Assembly: GCA_910587055.1 (NCBI GenBank)
Contig: CAJUKY010000002.1
Coordinates: 105,830-169,829 of the forward strand
DNA length: 64,000 nt
DNA from: Candidatus Gastranaerophilales bacterium
GTDB lineage: Bacteria > Cyanobacteriota > Vampirovibrionia > Gastranaerophilales > Gastranaerophilaceae
Direction: 5' to 3'
Shown: positions 35,620 to 44,087 of the stretch, one piece after another
Numbering within the stretch: the stretch's first letter is position 1
Layout: every line of letters begins with the position of its first letter
The notes under the pieces: generated by a model
The model's database searches: none
What the model was told of the DNA's origin: nothing
Seen by the model: the letters and a program-made list of their open reading frames with translations, nothing else
Program-made: the position numbers and the translations under genes

Positions 35620-35802
35620 ATGAATGTTTGCATAATGGACGGCTGCGTGGGATGCGGAGCATGTGAAACTATAAATTCGGATGTTTTCTTTGTAGATGTG
35701 GTAGCACATGTTAATGAAAGCTGTGTAGACGGCAACGAACAGGATTGTATTGATGCGGCGCTTGTATGCCCTGTTAATGCCATCTGGATAGAAGATATTT
35801 AA
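35620..35802 (+). CDS. small ferredoxin
   Basis: A 60-residue acidic protein with the cluster ligands CVGCGAC near the N-terminus and a fourth cysteine in VCPVNAI near the C-terminus, giving one [4Fe-4S] cluster (monocluster ferredoxin of the Thermotoga/Desulfovibrio type). Two more cysteines lie at SCVDG and QDCID and could form a disulfide. AAAAGGAG stands before the ATG. Electron partners are not defined; the radical SAM enzyme upstream would need such a donor. Confidence 0.88.
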   Translation: MNVCIMDGCVGCGACETINSDVFFVDVVAHVNESCVDGNEQDCIDAALVCPVNAIWIEDI

Positions 35803-35867
35803 ATTAAAATTCTCCGGATAAACATTGGCGGTACAACAGTATAAATAGTATATTTGTATTAACAGAT

Positions 35868-35897
35868 TTGACAGACCCGGTTTTTTAACGGTACGAT
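35868..35897 (+). promoter_or_regulatory. promoter of the secreted coiled-coil gene
   Basis: TTGACA (35868-35873) matches the -35 consensus perfectly; TACGAT (35892-35897) at an 18-base spacing could be the -10. Transcription would start near 35904, about 20 bases before the ATG at 35927. The strength of the -35 suggests an abundant product. Confidence 0.5.
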
Positions 35898-35926
35898 ATA
35901 GTTATAAATTATGGAGGATGTTAAAG

Positions 35927-36340
35927 ATGTATACAATAAAAAGATTTTTTGCGCTGACTTTGGCTGCAGTTTTGACTTCAGGTATTGTAATGGCTCAGGA
36001 TGCTGTTTTTTCAGAAGCTCCGGTTCAAAATGTTAATATTCAGCCTGTGTCAAATACTTCTGTTGAAGCTAAAGTGGTTGATACCGTAAACACTCAGACT
36101 GCAACAGAAAGTCTTTCAAACGAAAAATTTAAAAGTGCGGTTAACAACCTTGAATCCGCTCAGGTTGATGTCAGAGAACAGCTTGCCACATATAAGACGC
36201 TTGTAGCTGATAAAGAAGTTGAAGTTGCAAACCAAAAGGCTGAGCTTGCAAAGCTTAAGAAGGAATATAATGCTCTTCAAAAAAAGATGAATAACATTGA
36301 AAAAATGAAGAAAATGCTCAACGAGAATGTTGCTCAATAA
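35927..36340 (+). CDS. small secreted coiled-coil protein
   Basis: A 137-residue protein beginning MYTIKRFFALTLAAVLTSG, a Sec signal peptide with likely cleavage after VMA (near residue 23). The mature part has a low-complexity stretch and then a continuous coiled coil to the end (ESAQVDVREQLATYKTLVAD... KKMNNIEKMKKML). An in-frame ATG nine bases earlier would place GGAGG directly against it; the start at 35927 has GGAGG at 9 bases. It may be a periplasmic chaperone-like or envelope-structure protein; no family recognised. Confidence 0.7.
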   Translation: MYTIKRFFALTLAAVLTSGIVMAQDAVFSEAPVQNVNIQPVSNTSVEAKVVDTVNTQTATESLSNEKFKSAVNNLESAQVDVREQLATYKTLVADKEVEVANQKAELAKLKKEYNALQKKMNNIEKMKKMLNENVAQ

Positions 36341-36360
36341 AATGTATTAAACAAAATATA

Positions 36361-38712
36361 TTAAATTAAGTTTTTTATATCGCTCAAGGGTGCTTGAGCG
36401 ATATATTTTTTAAATTCTGCAACTTTTTTAAACTCTTCTTCAAGCATGCTGAATTCAGGGTGCTTGTAAAAATTGTCCATTGAAGGCGGTGTTAGAAATT
36501 TTATTTCATCTATATCTAAAATTTCAAGCGAATTTAAGTCTTCAAGTATATCAAATGATTTTTGAATAAATTCTTCGCTCAACCCTGTCATGCCGGCTAA
36601 TTCGGCAATAGATACTTTGCCGCTCTTGTTGTTTGTTGCATATTTCAGCATACCGATAAGCTGTTTTATGCAATTTTCCATGCTGTCAAAATCTTCTTTC
36701 ATTAAATGAATTTTACAATCGCCCGCAAGCTGCTTCTGTCTTAAAATTTCAGTAAATTCTTCAATTGATACGGGATAATCAAAAAACATTAAATCGTACC
36801 CGCTGAACTCTTCTGCTATCTTTGAATTTAAGGCAGGATAATCCTTTAAAAGCATCCTGGTTTTAATTTTATTTGCAAATATCTGAATATCTACATTGGG
36901 TCTTTTTACGTATTCTTCAATCTGGTCTAAAATTCCCGTTTTTTGTCTGTGGTCATAAAATTTTACTATTCCGCCGTCATTGTGCGTGTTTTGCATTCCT
37001 TCGCATTTTAAATCTACAGTATAGAGCCTGATTGATTTTTCACCGTTAAATTCATTAATTTTAGGTTCAAATGCAAGGTCAAAATTTTCACTTACGCTGA
37101 CGGGAATGTCGCTGTGCCGCCACCACACGCAGTTTAGCTCGGCTCCGTTTTTTGTACCTCTGAAACTTAAATGGCTGCCTTCTTTCCCCATTGTTTTTTT
37201 AGAAATAAGAGAAATGTTATTTATGCAAAACACGGGCGGAGGGTTATCCTGTCCCGTAGGCTCAAGCTTTTCTATCATATTCATTAAATCTTCGTTAATA
37301 TTTTCTGGTTCCAGAATGGCATCTATGTCAAGCGTTGCACCTTTCGGCTTTATTTCTTCTTTTGAATTAAAAGTATTTAAAATAGCATTTTTAACGGTTT
37401 CAAATGAAATTTTTTCTAAATCAAATGAAAATCCGCCTGCAAGGCTGTGCCCGCCATAACCTTCAGTGAAAAGCTCCTTATTTTCATCCAGAATTTCAAC
37501 AATGTTATATTCTTTAATTCCGCGAATAGAGCATCTTGCTTTATTTTCATCATCTTTTGTGATTAAAAATGCAGGCTTATAGTATTTTTCAACAAGTTTT
37601 GAGGCTACAATTCCTATTACCCCTATATGCCAGTCTTCATTAAAAAGTACAATCGCTTTCTGGTTTTTAAAATCTTTATTCTTTTCAATCTGCTCGATTG
37701 CTTCCTCGTATATTTTATCGCAGAGGTTCTGGCGTATTCTGTTATAGCCGTCAAGCTCCTTAAGGGAATCTTTTAATTTTTTTTCATCCTCCTCTATTAA
37801 CAGCCTGAAAGCGGGTTCTGCCGTTTTTAGCCTGCCTGCTGCATTAATTCTCGGTGCAAGAATAAAGGCCATATCATAGCTTGTGATTTTATCTTTGTTG
37901 TTTGCTTTAAATAAAAGGTTAATTCCTTTATGAAGTCCTTTATTTACTAATTCCAGTCCTTTTGATACAAGTACTCTGTTTTCATACAGCAAAGGCACAA
38001 CATCAGCCACAGTGCCTGCAGCAGCTAAAATTAAAATCTCATCCTTTAATTTTTTATTATCATTTTTTTCAAGCAAGGCACTGGCTAATTTATAGGCTAC
38101 TCCTGCTCCGGCCAGTTCTGATACATTTTTAATTTCGGCTATGCTCAATTTTTCATCAAGAGAATTCGGTGCCTTCGGATTTATTATGGCATAAGCTTTC
38201 GGCAGATTTTCAGGAGCTTTGTGATGGTCAGTTAAAATTGTATCCACACCCAGTGCTTTTATGACGCTTATTTCTTTTTCGTTTGATATACCGCAGTCTA
38301 CCGTAATTAAAAGCTTCGGCTTCTTTTTTGCAATATAGGGTAAAAGCACTTTTGTGTTTATACCATGCCCCATTTTTTCTCTGTCAGGAATAATATAATC
38401 AAAATTTGCCCCGAGAGCTGATAATGTTTTATATAAAATGGCAGATGAAGTGACGCCGTCTGCATCAAAATCTCCCCATATAAGAATTAATTCATCTTTA
38501 GAAATTGCTTCTTCTATTCTTTTTTTGGCACGTTCCATATCGGCAAAAATATACGGCGAAGATAAAGAAACATTAAGCGGATTTAAGAAATCTTCAAATT
38601 CCGATTCCTCAAGCCCTCTTGATTTTAAAACGGAACAAAGCAGGCTGTCCTTTGTGTCTAAAGAACCGTCTGCTTTGTTTTCATTTTGATTTTTTATATT
38701 CCAGAATTTCAT
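36361..38712 (-). CDS. recJ: single-strand DNA exonuclease RecJ
   Basis: A 783-residue 5'-3' exonuclease of the DHH family for recombination and repair. Motifs: LIWGDFDADGVTSS (motif I), TVDCGIS, TDHHKAPE (DHH motif) and, in the DHHA1 domain, GYGGHSLAGGFSF. An additional C-terminal region of about 200 residues extends beyond the E. coli enzyme (577 residues), as in many Cyanobacteria and Firmicutes. Its last codons contain an inverted repeat that works as terminator for the gene on the other strand. The start abuts the next gene upstream by 1 base. Confidence 0.95.
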   Translation of the reverse strand: MKFWNIKNQNENKADGSLDTKDSLLCSVLKSRGLEESEFEDFLNPLNVSLSSPYIFADMERAKKRIEEAISKDELILIWGDFDADGVTSSAILYKTLSALGANFDYIIPDREKMGHGINTKVLLPYIAKKKPKLLITVDCGISNEKEISVIKALGVDTILTDHHKAPENLPKAYAIINPKAPNSLDEKLSIAEIKNVSELAGAGVAYKLASALLEKNDNKKLKDEILILAAAGTVADVVPLLYENRVLVSKGLELVNKGLHKGINLLFKANNKDKITSYDMAFILAPRINAAGRLKTAEPAFRLLIEEDEKKLKDSLKELDGYNRIRQNLCDKIYEEAIEQIEKNKDFKNQKAIVLFNEDWHIGVIGIVASKLVEKYYKPAFLITKDDENKARCSIRGIKEYNIVEILDENKELFTEGYGGHSLAGGFSFDLEKISFETVKNAILNTFNSKEEIKPKGATLDIDAILEPENINEDLMNMIEKLEPTGQDNPPPVFCINNISLISKKTMGKEGSHLSFRGTKNGAELNCVWWRHSDIPVSVSENFDLAFEPKINEFNGEKSIRLYTVDLKCEGMQNTHNDGGIVKFYDHRQKTGILDQIEEYVKRPNVDIQIFANKIKTRMLLKDYPALNSKIAEEFSGYDLMFFDYPVSIEEFTEILRQKQLAGDCKIHLMKEDFDSMENCIKQLIGMLKYATNNKSGKVSIAELAGMTGLSEEFIQKSFDILEDLNSLEILDIDEIKFLTPPSMDNFYKHPEFSMLEEEFKKVAEFKKYIAQAPLSDIKNLI
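36376..36411 (+). terminator. intrinsic terminator of the 35927 gene, inside the recJ coding end
   Basis: A perfect 13-base-pair stem (36376-36388 with 36393-36405) with loop GGTG is followed by six T residues in the rightward direction, so it should stop transcription from the secreted coiled-coil gene. The same bases encode the recJ C-terminal residues near YIAQAPLSDIK. Confidence 0.85.
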
Positions 38713-38713
38713 T

Positions 38714-39454
38714 TTAGCTTCTTCTGCTGTTTAATTTTGCAAGAAGTCTTAAAATTTCAATATAAAGCCAGATTAGAGTAACAAGCATTGAAAGTGCGCC
38801 GTACCATTCTAAGTATTTCGGAGCGCCCTGTTCTACTCCTCTTTCAATGAAATCAAAGTCAAGGATAAAATTCAAGCATGCAATTATTGCAATAACTGCA
38901 GTAAGACCTATCCCGAGAAGGCTGTTTGAATTAATAGCATTTGATAAAGCGGGAATATGAAATAAATTTAAAATTAATGATAATCCGTAAGCTATTGCTA
39001 TTGTGATTGTTGCGCCTATAATGGTTGATCTGAAACCTTCTGTTGCACGTATAATTCTTGCTTTAAAAAGCAGTAAAACTACAAACATGCTGCAAAATGT
39101 TGCAAAAACAGCCTGAACCACAATACCCGGGTACATGATATTCATAACAGCTGAAATTCCGCCGAGTGCAAGGCCTTCAAAAGCGGCATAGCCTATGCTT
39201 AAAGGTTTTGAATGCTGGGGTTTGAATGCGGCAATTAATGCAAGCACAAAACCGCCGATACAGCCTGTTATCATAAGCGCATAAGTTTTATCGCCGAAGC
39301 CTGCATATGCTAAAAACCATGTAACGCAAGCAGTTAATACCACGATTGCAAGCAGTGCTATTGATTTATTAACCGTTCCTGCAACGGTCATGGGTGCATC
39401 TGTTATAACACAGCCCTCATAAACCCTTGTATTTGTCATAGGATTTGATGTCAT
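38714..39454 (-). CDS. Bax inhibitor-1/YccA-like membrane protein
   Basis: A 246-residue integral membrane protein with about seven hydrophobic segments, of the bacterial BaxI_1/YccA-like branch. Features: an N-terminal hydrophilic stretch of about 30 residues, then segments including IGYAAFEGLALGGIS and a C-terminal FILDFDFIERGVEQGAPKYLEWYGALSMLVTLIWLYIEILRLLA block, which is very typical of this branch. Function in bacteria is unclear: calcium leak channels or FtsH modulators in relatives. It lies 1 base upstream of recJ in transcription order, forming a pair. Confidence 0.85.
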   Translation of the reverse strand: MTSNPMTNTRVYEGCVITDAPMTVAGTVNKSIALLAIVVLTACVTWFLAYAGFGDKTYALMITGCIGGFVLALIAAFKPQHSKPLSIGYAAFEGLALGGISAVMNIMYPGIVVQAVFATFCSMFVVLLLFKARIIRATEGFRSTIIGATITIAIAYGLSLILNLFHIPALSNAINSNSLLGIGLTAVIAIIACLNFILDFDFIERGVEQGAPKYLEWYGALSMLVTLIWLYIEILRLLAKLNSRRS

Positions 39455-39523
39455 AATTGTTTCTCCCCTAAAAATATCAATATATTGTTGAATTATACTA
39501 CGTTTTTTATGTAAAATAAAGTT

Positions 39524-40093
39524 ATGCTAAAAATCGGAATAACGGGCAATATTGCATCGGGCAAAAGTTTATTTGAAAATTATCTTAAAAGCTTTGGCTG
39601 CAAGGTTTTATGCCTTGATTACATAACGGCTTATCTCTATGAAAATTCATCCGTTTTACGGGAATTTTTGTTAAAAAAATTTAATACAATCTCACGTAAG
39701 GAAATTTCAAAAATTGTTTTTTCTGATTTTAATCTTAAAAAAGAACTTGAAGATTTTATATATCCTTTAATTTTAGATGAAATGAATAAATTTTTTGCTG
39801 AAAATGCCGCGGAGACCATAGTTTTTGTTTCTGCCGCTCTTCTTTTTGAAGCAAACTTTGATAAATATTTTGATAAAATTGTATTTATAAAAGCTGATGA
39901 AAAAATAAGGCAAAAACGCTTGATGGAACGCAATAACCTTTTAATTGAAGAAGCGGATTTAAGGATTAAATCTCAAATTCCTGAAATTGAAAAAATCCCG
40001 AAATGCGATTTTATTATCGATAATTCAACCTCAAAAGAGGCTTTGCAATCCGAGGCGGAAGATTTTATAAAATCATTAAGCACTCTCTTATAA
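39524..40093 (+). CDS. coaE: dephospho-CoA kinase
   Basis: A 189-residue P-loop kinase that phosphorylates the ribose of dephospho-CoA, the final step in coenzyme A synthesis. P-loop GNIASGKS (residues 7-14), the FVSAALLFEANFDKYFDKIVFI strand-helix segment, and the lid RQKRLMERN are as expected; the C-terminus KCDFIIDNSTSKE matches. Its last 29 bases overlap the end of convergent speB, so neither gene has a separate terminator. Confidence 0.92.
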   Translation: MLKIGITGNIASGKSLFENYLKSFGCKVLCLDYITAYLYENSSVLREFLLKKFNTISRKEISKIVFSDFNLKKELEDFIYPLILDEMNKFFAENAAETIVFVSAALLFEANFDKYFDKIVFIKADEKIRQKRLMERNNLLIEEADLRIKSQIPEIEKIPKCDFIIDNSTSKEALQSEAEDFIKSLSTLL

Positions 40094-40913
40094 GCTTGCA
40101 GGCAAGTGCTGTTGAATTTTTGCTTGTATCAATATCAGGTGCAAGCTCTACGACATCCATTCCTATAATATTGAAATCTTTTAAATATTTCAGCCACCCT
40201 ATAAGCTCCATATAGCTCAATCCGCCGGCTTCAGGCGTTCCTACTCCGCTCATAACGGACGGGTCTAAAACATCCAAATCAATTGTTATAAATATGTTTT
40301 TATCTTTAAATTTATCAAGCTCGCTGTGGGAAAATTTTTGAGTTGAATATTGCTTCATTATTTCAAACTCTTCTTTTTCGCCTGAACGTATACCGATTTG
40401 TGCAATATTTTCAAAACCGATTATCTTTCCTATTTGTTTCATTACCCCTGAATGGGTTAAGTTTTCACCCAGATACTCTTCTCTGAGGTCGGTATGCGCA
40501 TCAAATTGAATTACGGCAATATTATTGTAAAATTTTTGCAAAGCTTGAATTTCTGCCAGTGTTACAAGATGCTCGCCGCCGATTCCTAAAATCTTTTTTC
40601 CGTTTTTATAGATGCATTCCGTATTTTCTTTTATGATATCAAGAACTCTTTTTGCATTGCCAAACGGTAATTCTAAATCGCCGGCATCATAAAAGTTACA
40701 ATCTTCTAAATCCTTATCAAAAATTGGCGAATATGTTTCAATACCGATGCTCTCCAATCTTATTTGCTGGGGGGCAAATCTTGTTCCCGGTCGGTTTGTT
40801 GTTGTGCCGTCATACGGCATACCCATCATAACAATTTTTGATGAGTTGAAATCTTCGTTTGCGCCGATAAAATCTTTGCTTAAAAATGGTCCGTTTAAAA
40901 TATTTTTACTCAT
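40065..40913 (-). CDS. speB: agmatinase (ureohydrolase family)
   Basis: A 282-residue manganese enzyme cleaving agmatine to putrescine and urea. Metal motifs are complete: GGEHLVTL (first His), QFDAHTDLR (DAHxD) and ITIDLDVLDPS (DxD), plus the substrate loop after GVGTPEAGGL. Length fits agmatinase, and arginase or formimidoglutamase are less likely from the GMPYDGTTTNRPGTRFAP opening. An arginine decarboxylase is not nearby. It overlaps coaE by 29 bases at the 3' ends. Confidence 0.88.
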   Translation of the reverse strand: MSKNILNGPFLSKDFIGANEDFNSSKIVMMGMPYDGTTTNRPGTRFAPQQIRLESIGIETYSPIFDKDLEDCNFYDAGDLELPFGNAKRVLDIIKENTECIYKNGKKILGIGGEHLVTLAEIQALQKFYNNIAVIQFDAHTDLREEYLGENLTHSGVMKQIGKIIGFENIAQIGIRSGEKEEFEIMKQYSTQKFSHSELDKFKDKNIFITIDLDVLDPSVMSGVGTPEAGGLSYMELIGWLKYLKDFNIIGMDVVELAPDIDTSKNSTALACKLIRECLMIL

Positions 40914-41072
40914 TGTCTAATGGTATCATGAAATTTTATTAAGAAATGTTAATCCTGTAAAAGCCTGTTCTGATTGACTTGCGTAAAGTGTATATACTTT
41001 TTAAGCAATTTTTATAAATAAAAAAACTTTATTATTGTACGAGGATAATAAATAAAAATATTAGGAGAGAAA

Positions 41073-42530
41073 ATGCCTGAAATACTTTGGAATCCGGGCC
41101 AATCAGCCAAAATTGGCAACCTTCAAGGACAAATGACCGGCTATTTGGCGGGTGTATATAGCCTTCCCGGTATGTCTAATATCGCAGCCGCACCTACTGA
41201 AGTGCTTAATCAAAACGGCTATAATGTTTATCTAAACACGGATAACGGACAATATATGGTAAAACAGGATAATCATCCTGAAAGTGCTAACATATGGGAC
41301 AGCCAGACATTGGGTGTTACTTTTGATTATACAGGCGATACTCTTCAAATTACCGGTTTGAATGAGCAGAAAGATGCCGACAAGGAGAGCGATAAAGAGG
41401 GTGATGAAGACAGTGACACCATTAGCGGAGCTGCTGCTTCTTCTCCGTTTGGTATAGTATCAGGTGTAAATTTTGATTATGCTTCATATGCAAATAGTAT
41501 AACAAACTCTTGCAAACTTAATGCGCAAAATTCTTTAAACAGATTAAATGCTGCTAATACCGCAGGTGTAACTTATGCTTCTACTTACGGGCTTAATACC
41601 GATGAAACTATTGATCCTGTGACGCGTTCCGTTGTTGATAAAGAAAAAAGCGCCGCAATTGATGAATTGAATATGTCAGAAGCGACAAAACATAAATTTG
41701 ATAATATTGCAAAATTAATTAATAAAGTAGCTGAAAAGCAAAATAAGGCCGAACTTGAAGCTGTGGATAAAAGCGGTGACTATGCAATGACAGCAGGTAT
41801 AGCCGTAGGTGCAGCAGGAGCATTGGCAGGTGCAGGTAAAGGTGGCGCTATTGGTGCTGCTATCGGTTCTGTTATACCAGGCGCCGGAACTGCCGTAGGA
41901 GCTGTGATTGGTGCAGTTGGCGGCGCTATAGTTGGTGCTGCAGCAGGATGGCTCACAGGTAAAGCTGTTAAGGCTCATGATGAATCTAAAGCTGATAAAG
42001 CAAACAACGAAGCAGCTAAAGAAGCTCAGGCAGCAGGCGATGAATTAAAAGAAGCACTTGAAGGCTTATCAGAAGAAGAATTAATTGCATTCCAGAGATA
42101 TTATTATCAGCAAACAGGTGTCAAAGCGACCGATGCCCTAAAATCTCTTGAAACTGATGATGATTCATCAGAAATCGCACAGGGCGCAGGTTTTGATTCC
42201 GGATATTTAAGCGGAGTATTTACGGAAATTGATGATGCCAATTTAACATTAAAGCCTGATGAAACCGTTGACGCGGAAACAACAAGCTCTAATGTAAAAG
42301 AAATATCATATTCTCAGGCAGCACAAATTGAAGTTCTCCAGCAAAACGCAAGTATATACAGACAATACTGGCAGGCAGCCCTTCAAAACGGCGGTTCAAT
42401 TGAAATAAACGGTGAAACAAAAACCGCGGATGAACTTTCTCAAATGTATATTCAAGCAAATGCGGAACTCGAAACTTATCTTGACGGATTAGATTCAGAT
42501 TCCGGCTCGGGGGTCTCATTTGAAGCCTAG
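41073..42530 (+). CDS. uncharacterised protein with glycine-zipper segment
   Basis: A 485-residue acidic protein without signal peptide. Residues about 235-300 form a long Gly/Ala-rich hydrophobic stretch with GxxxG spacing (glycine zipper: AGAGKGGAIGAAIGSVIPG and GAVGGAIVGAAAGWLTG), followed by an Ala/Lys/Glu helical region. The N-terminus and C-terminus are Asp/Ser/Thr/Gln-rich and look extracellular or loosely folded. Glycine zippers of this kind are found in membrane-inserting toxins, effectors and outer-membrane slime proteins. It has its own terminator at 42561. No family recognised; a secreted effector with non-Sec export is a speculation. Confidence 0.6.
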   Translation: MPEILWNPGQSAKIGNLQGQMTGYLAGVYSLPGMSNIAAAPTEVLNQNGYNVYLNTDNGQYMVKQDNHPESANIWDSQTLGVTFDYTGDTLQITGLNEQKDADKESDKEGDEDSDTISGAAASSPFGIVSGVNFDYASYANSITNSCKLNAQNSLNRLNAANTAGVTYASTYGLNTDETIDPVTRSVVDKEKSAAIDELNMSEATKHKFDNIAKLINKVAEKQNKAELEAVDKSGDYAMTAGIAVGAAGALAGAGKGGAIGAAIGSVIPGAGTAVGAVIGAVGGAIVGAAAGWLTGKAVKAHDESKADKANNEAAKEAQAAGDELKEALEGLSEEELIAFQRYYYQQTGVKATDALKSLETDDDSSEIAQGAGFDSGYLSGVFTEIDDANLTLKPDETVDAETTSSNVKEISYSQAAQIEVLQQNASIYRQYWQAALQNGGSIEINGETKTADELSQMYIQANAELETYLDGLDSDSGSGVSFEA

Positions 42531-42560
42531 AGGATTGCAGATCCGGAATAAAAAATTTAA

Positions 42561-42597
42561 AATACTCCTTTGTAATAGAATACAAGGAGTATTTTTT
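42561..42597 (+). terminator. intrinsic terminator of the glycine-zipper gene
   Basis: AATACTCCTTTGTA (42561-42574) pairs with TACAAGGAGTATT (42581-42593), with one unpaired T in the left arm and a 6-base loop, followed by TTTT. It lies 30 bases after the stop codon at 42530. Confidence 0.85.
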
Positions 42598-42638
42598 ATT
42601 GTATAATATTCTTAATTAATATAAAAAATGGAGTAATT

Positions 42639-43148
42639 ATGATAGAAATGAGGGTTATGGGCATTGCTCTTGATACAAGAAGCGGCTCTCCTATTGTTGT
42701 TTTAAATGATTTGGAAAACAGAAAGGCGCTTCCTATCTGGATTGGTTCAGCTGAAGCAAGCTCAATCATAAGAAAGATTGAAAATATACCATCATCCCGC
42801 CCCATGACACATGATTTATTTTTAAATTTAATAGAAGCTACAGGCTTTGAAATAGCCAGAGTTGAAATTAATGATGTGGATGATCAAACATATTTTTCAA
42901 CTATTTATCTTGAAAAAGAAGACGGAAGCAAAATTGAGCTTGATGCCAGACCCTCCGATGCTATTGCTATTGCAATCAGGGCGGAAGTTTCAATATTTGT
43001 AACATCAAATGTGCTTTTAAACGGTGCAGTTTCCGTTGATTCTCAAAAAGATGAAGAAGAAGCCATGGAATTTAAAAACTTTATTAAAGATATTAAACCT
43101 TCCGATTTTGAAAAATTAATAAATAAAAATTTTGAATCTGATCAATAA
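42639..43148 (+). CDS. DUF151 bifunctional nuclease family protein
   Basis: A 169-residue protein of the DUF151 family. It has the core motif LPIWIGSAEASSI (about 32-44), RPMTHDLFLNLIEATG, the beta strands TYFSTIYLEK, and the signature ELDARPSDAIAIAIRAEVSIFV. DUF151 proteins are common in Thermotoga, Actinobacteria and Cyanobacteria; the plant homologue has DNase/RNase activity in vitro. Length is normal, without the UVR domain that some members add. Confidence 0.9.
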   Translation: MIEMRVMGIALDTRSGSPIVVLNDLENRKALPIWIGSAEASSIIRKIENIPSSRPMTHDLFLNLIEATGFEIARVEINDVDDQTYFSTIYLEKEDGSKIELDARPSDAIAIAIRAEVSIFVTSNVLLNGAVSVDSQKDEEEAMEFKNFIKDIKPSDFEKLINKNFESDQ

Positions 43149-43241
43149 AATTTGCAAACGGGTTTGTTTCTATTATTTCAAAGCTAAATTTTGCCCGTCT
43201 CAGGGCTTTTAGATTATTGTAAATTCCAACCGGTTCATTAT

Positions 43242-43271
43242 TTGTCAGTTTTAAAAATTTCATAGTATAAT
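43242..43271 (+). promoter_or_regulatory. promoter of the DUF1858 gene
   Basis: TTGTCA (43242-43247) and a perfect TATAAT (43266-43271), 18 bases apart, lie 34 bases before the ATG at 43305. Transcription would start near 43278. Confidence 0.55.
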
Positions 43272-43304
43272 GTTTAATGTTAAATATTAAGAAGGCAAAG
43301 AATT

Positions 43305-43508
43305 ATGGGAAAAGTAACGAAAGATATGGGAATTATTGATATTGTACAGCAATATCCTGAAAGCTTGGAAGTATTTGCAAAATACGGACTCGGATGCATT
43401 GGCTGTGCTGCTGCAAGATTTGAAAACCTTGAAGCCGGGGCCAAAGTGCATGGAGTTGATCCTGAAGTTATGGTCGGTGAAATCAACGCACTTATTGAAA
43501 GCAAATAG
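43305..43508 (+). CDS. DUF1858-domain small protein
   Basis: A 67-residue protein consisting of one DUF1858 domain: MGIIDIVQQYPESLEVFAKYGLGCIGCAAARFENLEAGAKVHG. The CIGC pair is the family hallmark and may bind an iron-sulphur cluster or metal; similar domains sit before hybrid-cluster-type and ScdA/DUF542 iron-repair proteins. AGAAGGCAAAG precedes the ATG. It stands alone between the DUF151 gene and the tRNA. Confidence 0.88.
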   Translation: MGKVTKDMGIIDIVQQYPESLEVFAKYGLGCIGCAAARFENLEAGAKVHGVDPEVMVGEINALIESK

Positions 43509-43622
43509 TATCAGCCTATTTAAGAAAGCAAACAGCTCTTTTGTTTTCTTTTTTGGTGAATTCAAGGCAAAATCATTATTTTGTATGAAATAATAAAAAA
43601 AGCACTGGACAGAAAGCTTTTT

Positions 43623-43628
43623 TATAAT
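43623..43628 (+). promoter_or_regulatory. -10 element of the tRNA-Leu gene
   Basis: A perfect TATAAT stands 26 bases before the tRNA. No good -35 at the right spacing is visible; the sequence CTGGACA is too near. Confidence 0.4.
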
Positions 43629-43653
43629 AAAATTAACTTATAGAATTAATTCT

Positions 43654-43739
43654 GCTCCAGTGGTGGAATCGGTAGACACGTTGGACTTAAAATCCAATGA
43701 GGGTCAAACCTCGTACCAGTTCAAGTCTGGTCTGGAGCA
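43654..43739 (+). tRNA. tRNA-Leu (UAA anticodon)
   Basis: An 86-base class II tRNA. The acceptor arms GCTCCAG (43654-43660) and CTGGAGC (43732-43738) pair perfectly, with discriminator A at 43739. The anticodon stem TTGGA/TCCAA closes a seven-base loop with TAA at 43688-43690, the GTTCAAGTC T-loop region is present, and a long variable arm (TGAGGGTCAAACCTCG) is as in leucine tRNAs. CCA is not encoded. A strong terminator follows. Confidence 0.97.
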
Positions 43740-43746
43740 AACTTTA

Positions 43747-43770
43747 AACCTCCCGAACGGGAGGTTTTTT
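43747..43770 (+). terminator. intrinsic terminator after tRNA-Leu
   Basis: AACCTCCCG (43747-43755) and CGGGAGGTT (43758-43766) form a 9-base-pair GC-rich stem with a two-base AA gap, so the actual loop is slightly larger, followed by T residues. Confidence 0.9.
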
Positions 43771-44087
43771 AATAATTTTAATAATAAAGTTTATTATATA
43801 AAGACCATAAAATGATAAAAAAGGTTGTAGTTTAAATAAAATAAAGCCCTGTATAAAAATATTATACAGGACCTTAAGGTCAAAAAGGGTGAAAATTATA
43901 TCTAAGCTTTTAAATTAAATTTAAATCTAAAAGCTTAAAAAGCTATTCTTATCAGTCACTCGTGCTTTTAAATGTTCTCTAAACCTCAGACTGGAACTCC
44001 ATTATTGCAAATCAAATTTTAATTGCAAGCTTTTTTAAATTTTTTTTACATAACTTTACATTTGCCTTAAAAGGCTGTTAAATTTAG
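43771..44087. other. 317-base gap between tRNA-Leu and the efflux operon, structured but without a gene
   Basis: No open reading frame with a ribosome site is seen on either strand. The gap holds several inverted repeats: the stem at 43848-43870, the palindrome ACCTTAAGGT (43871-43880), AAGCTTTTA/TAAAAGCTT arms around 43910-43945, and TTGCAA pairs near 44005-44026. It may be the 3' region of the leftward operon or contain a small RNA. I cannot assign an RNA family. Confidence 0.4.
43848..43870 (-). terminator. probable terminator of the leftward efflux operon
   Basis: CCTGTATAA (43848-43856) and TTATACAGG (43862-43870) form a perfect 9-base-pair stem with a five-base loop. On the minus strand it is followed by GCTTTATTTTATTT, a reasonable U-tract, about 220 bases after the last gene of the operon. 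Confidence 0.6.

Noticed and set aside
40974..40998. Promoter TTGACT/TATACT for the glycine-zipper gene
   Set aside because: The spacing is only 13 bases, too short for a sigma70 promoter.
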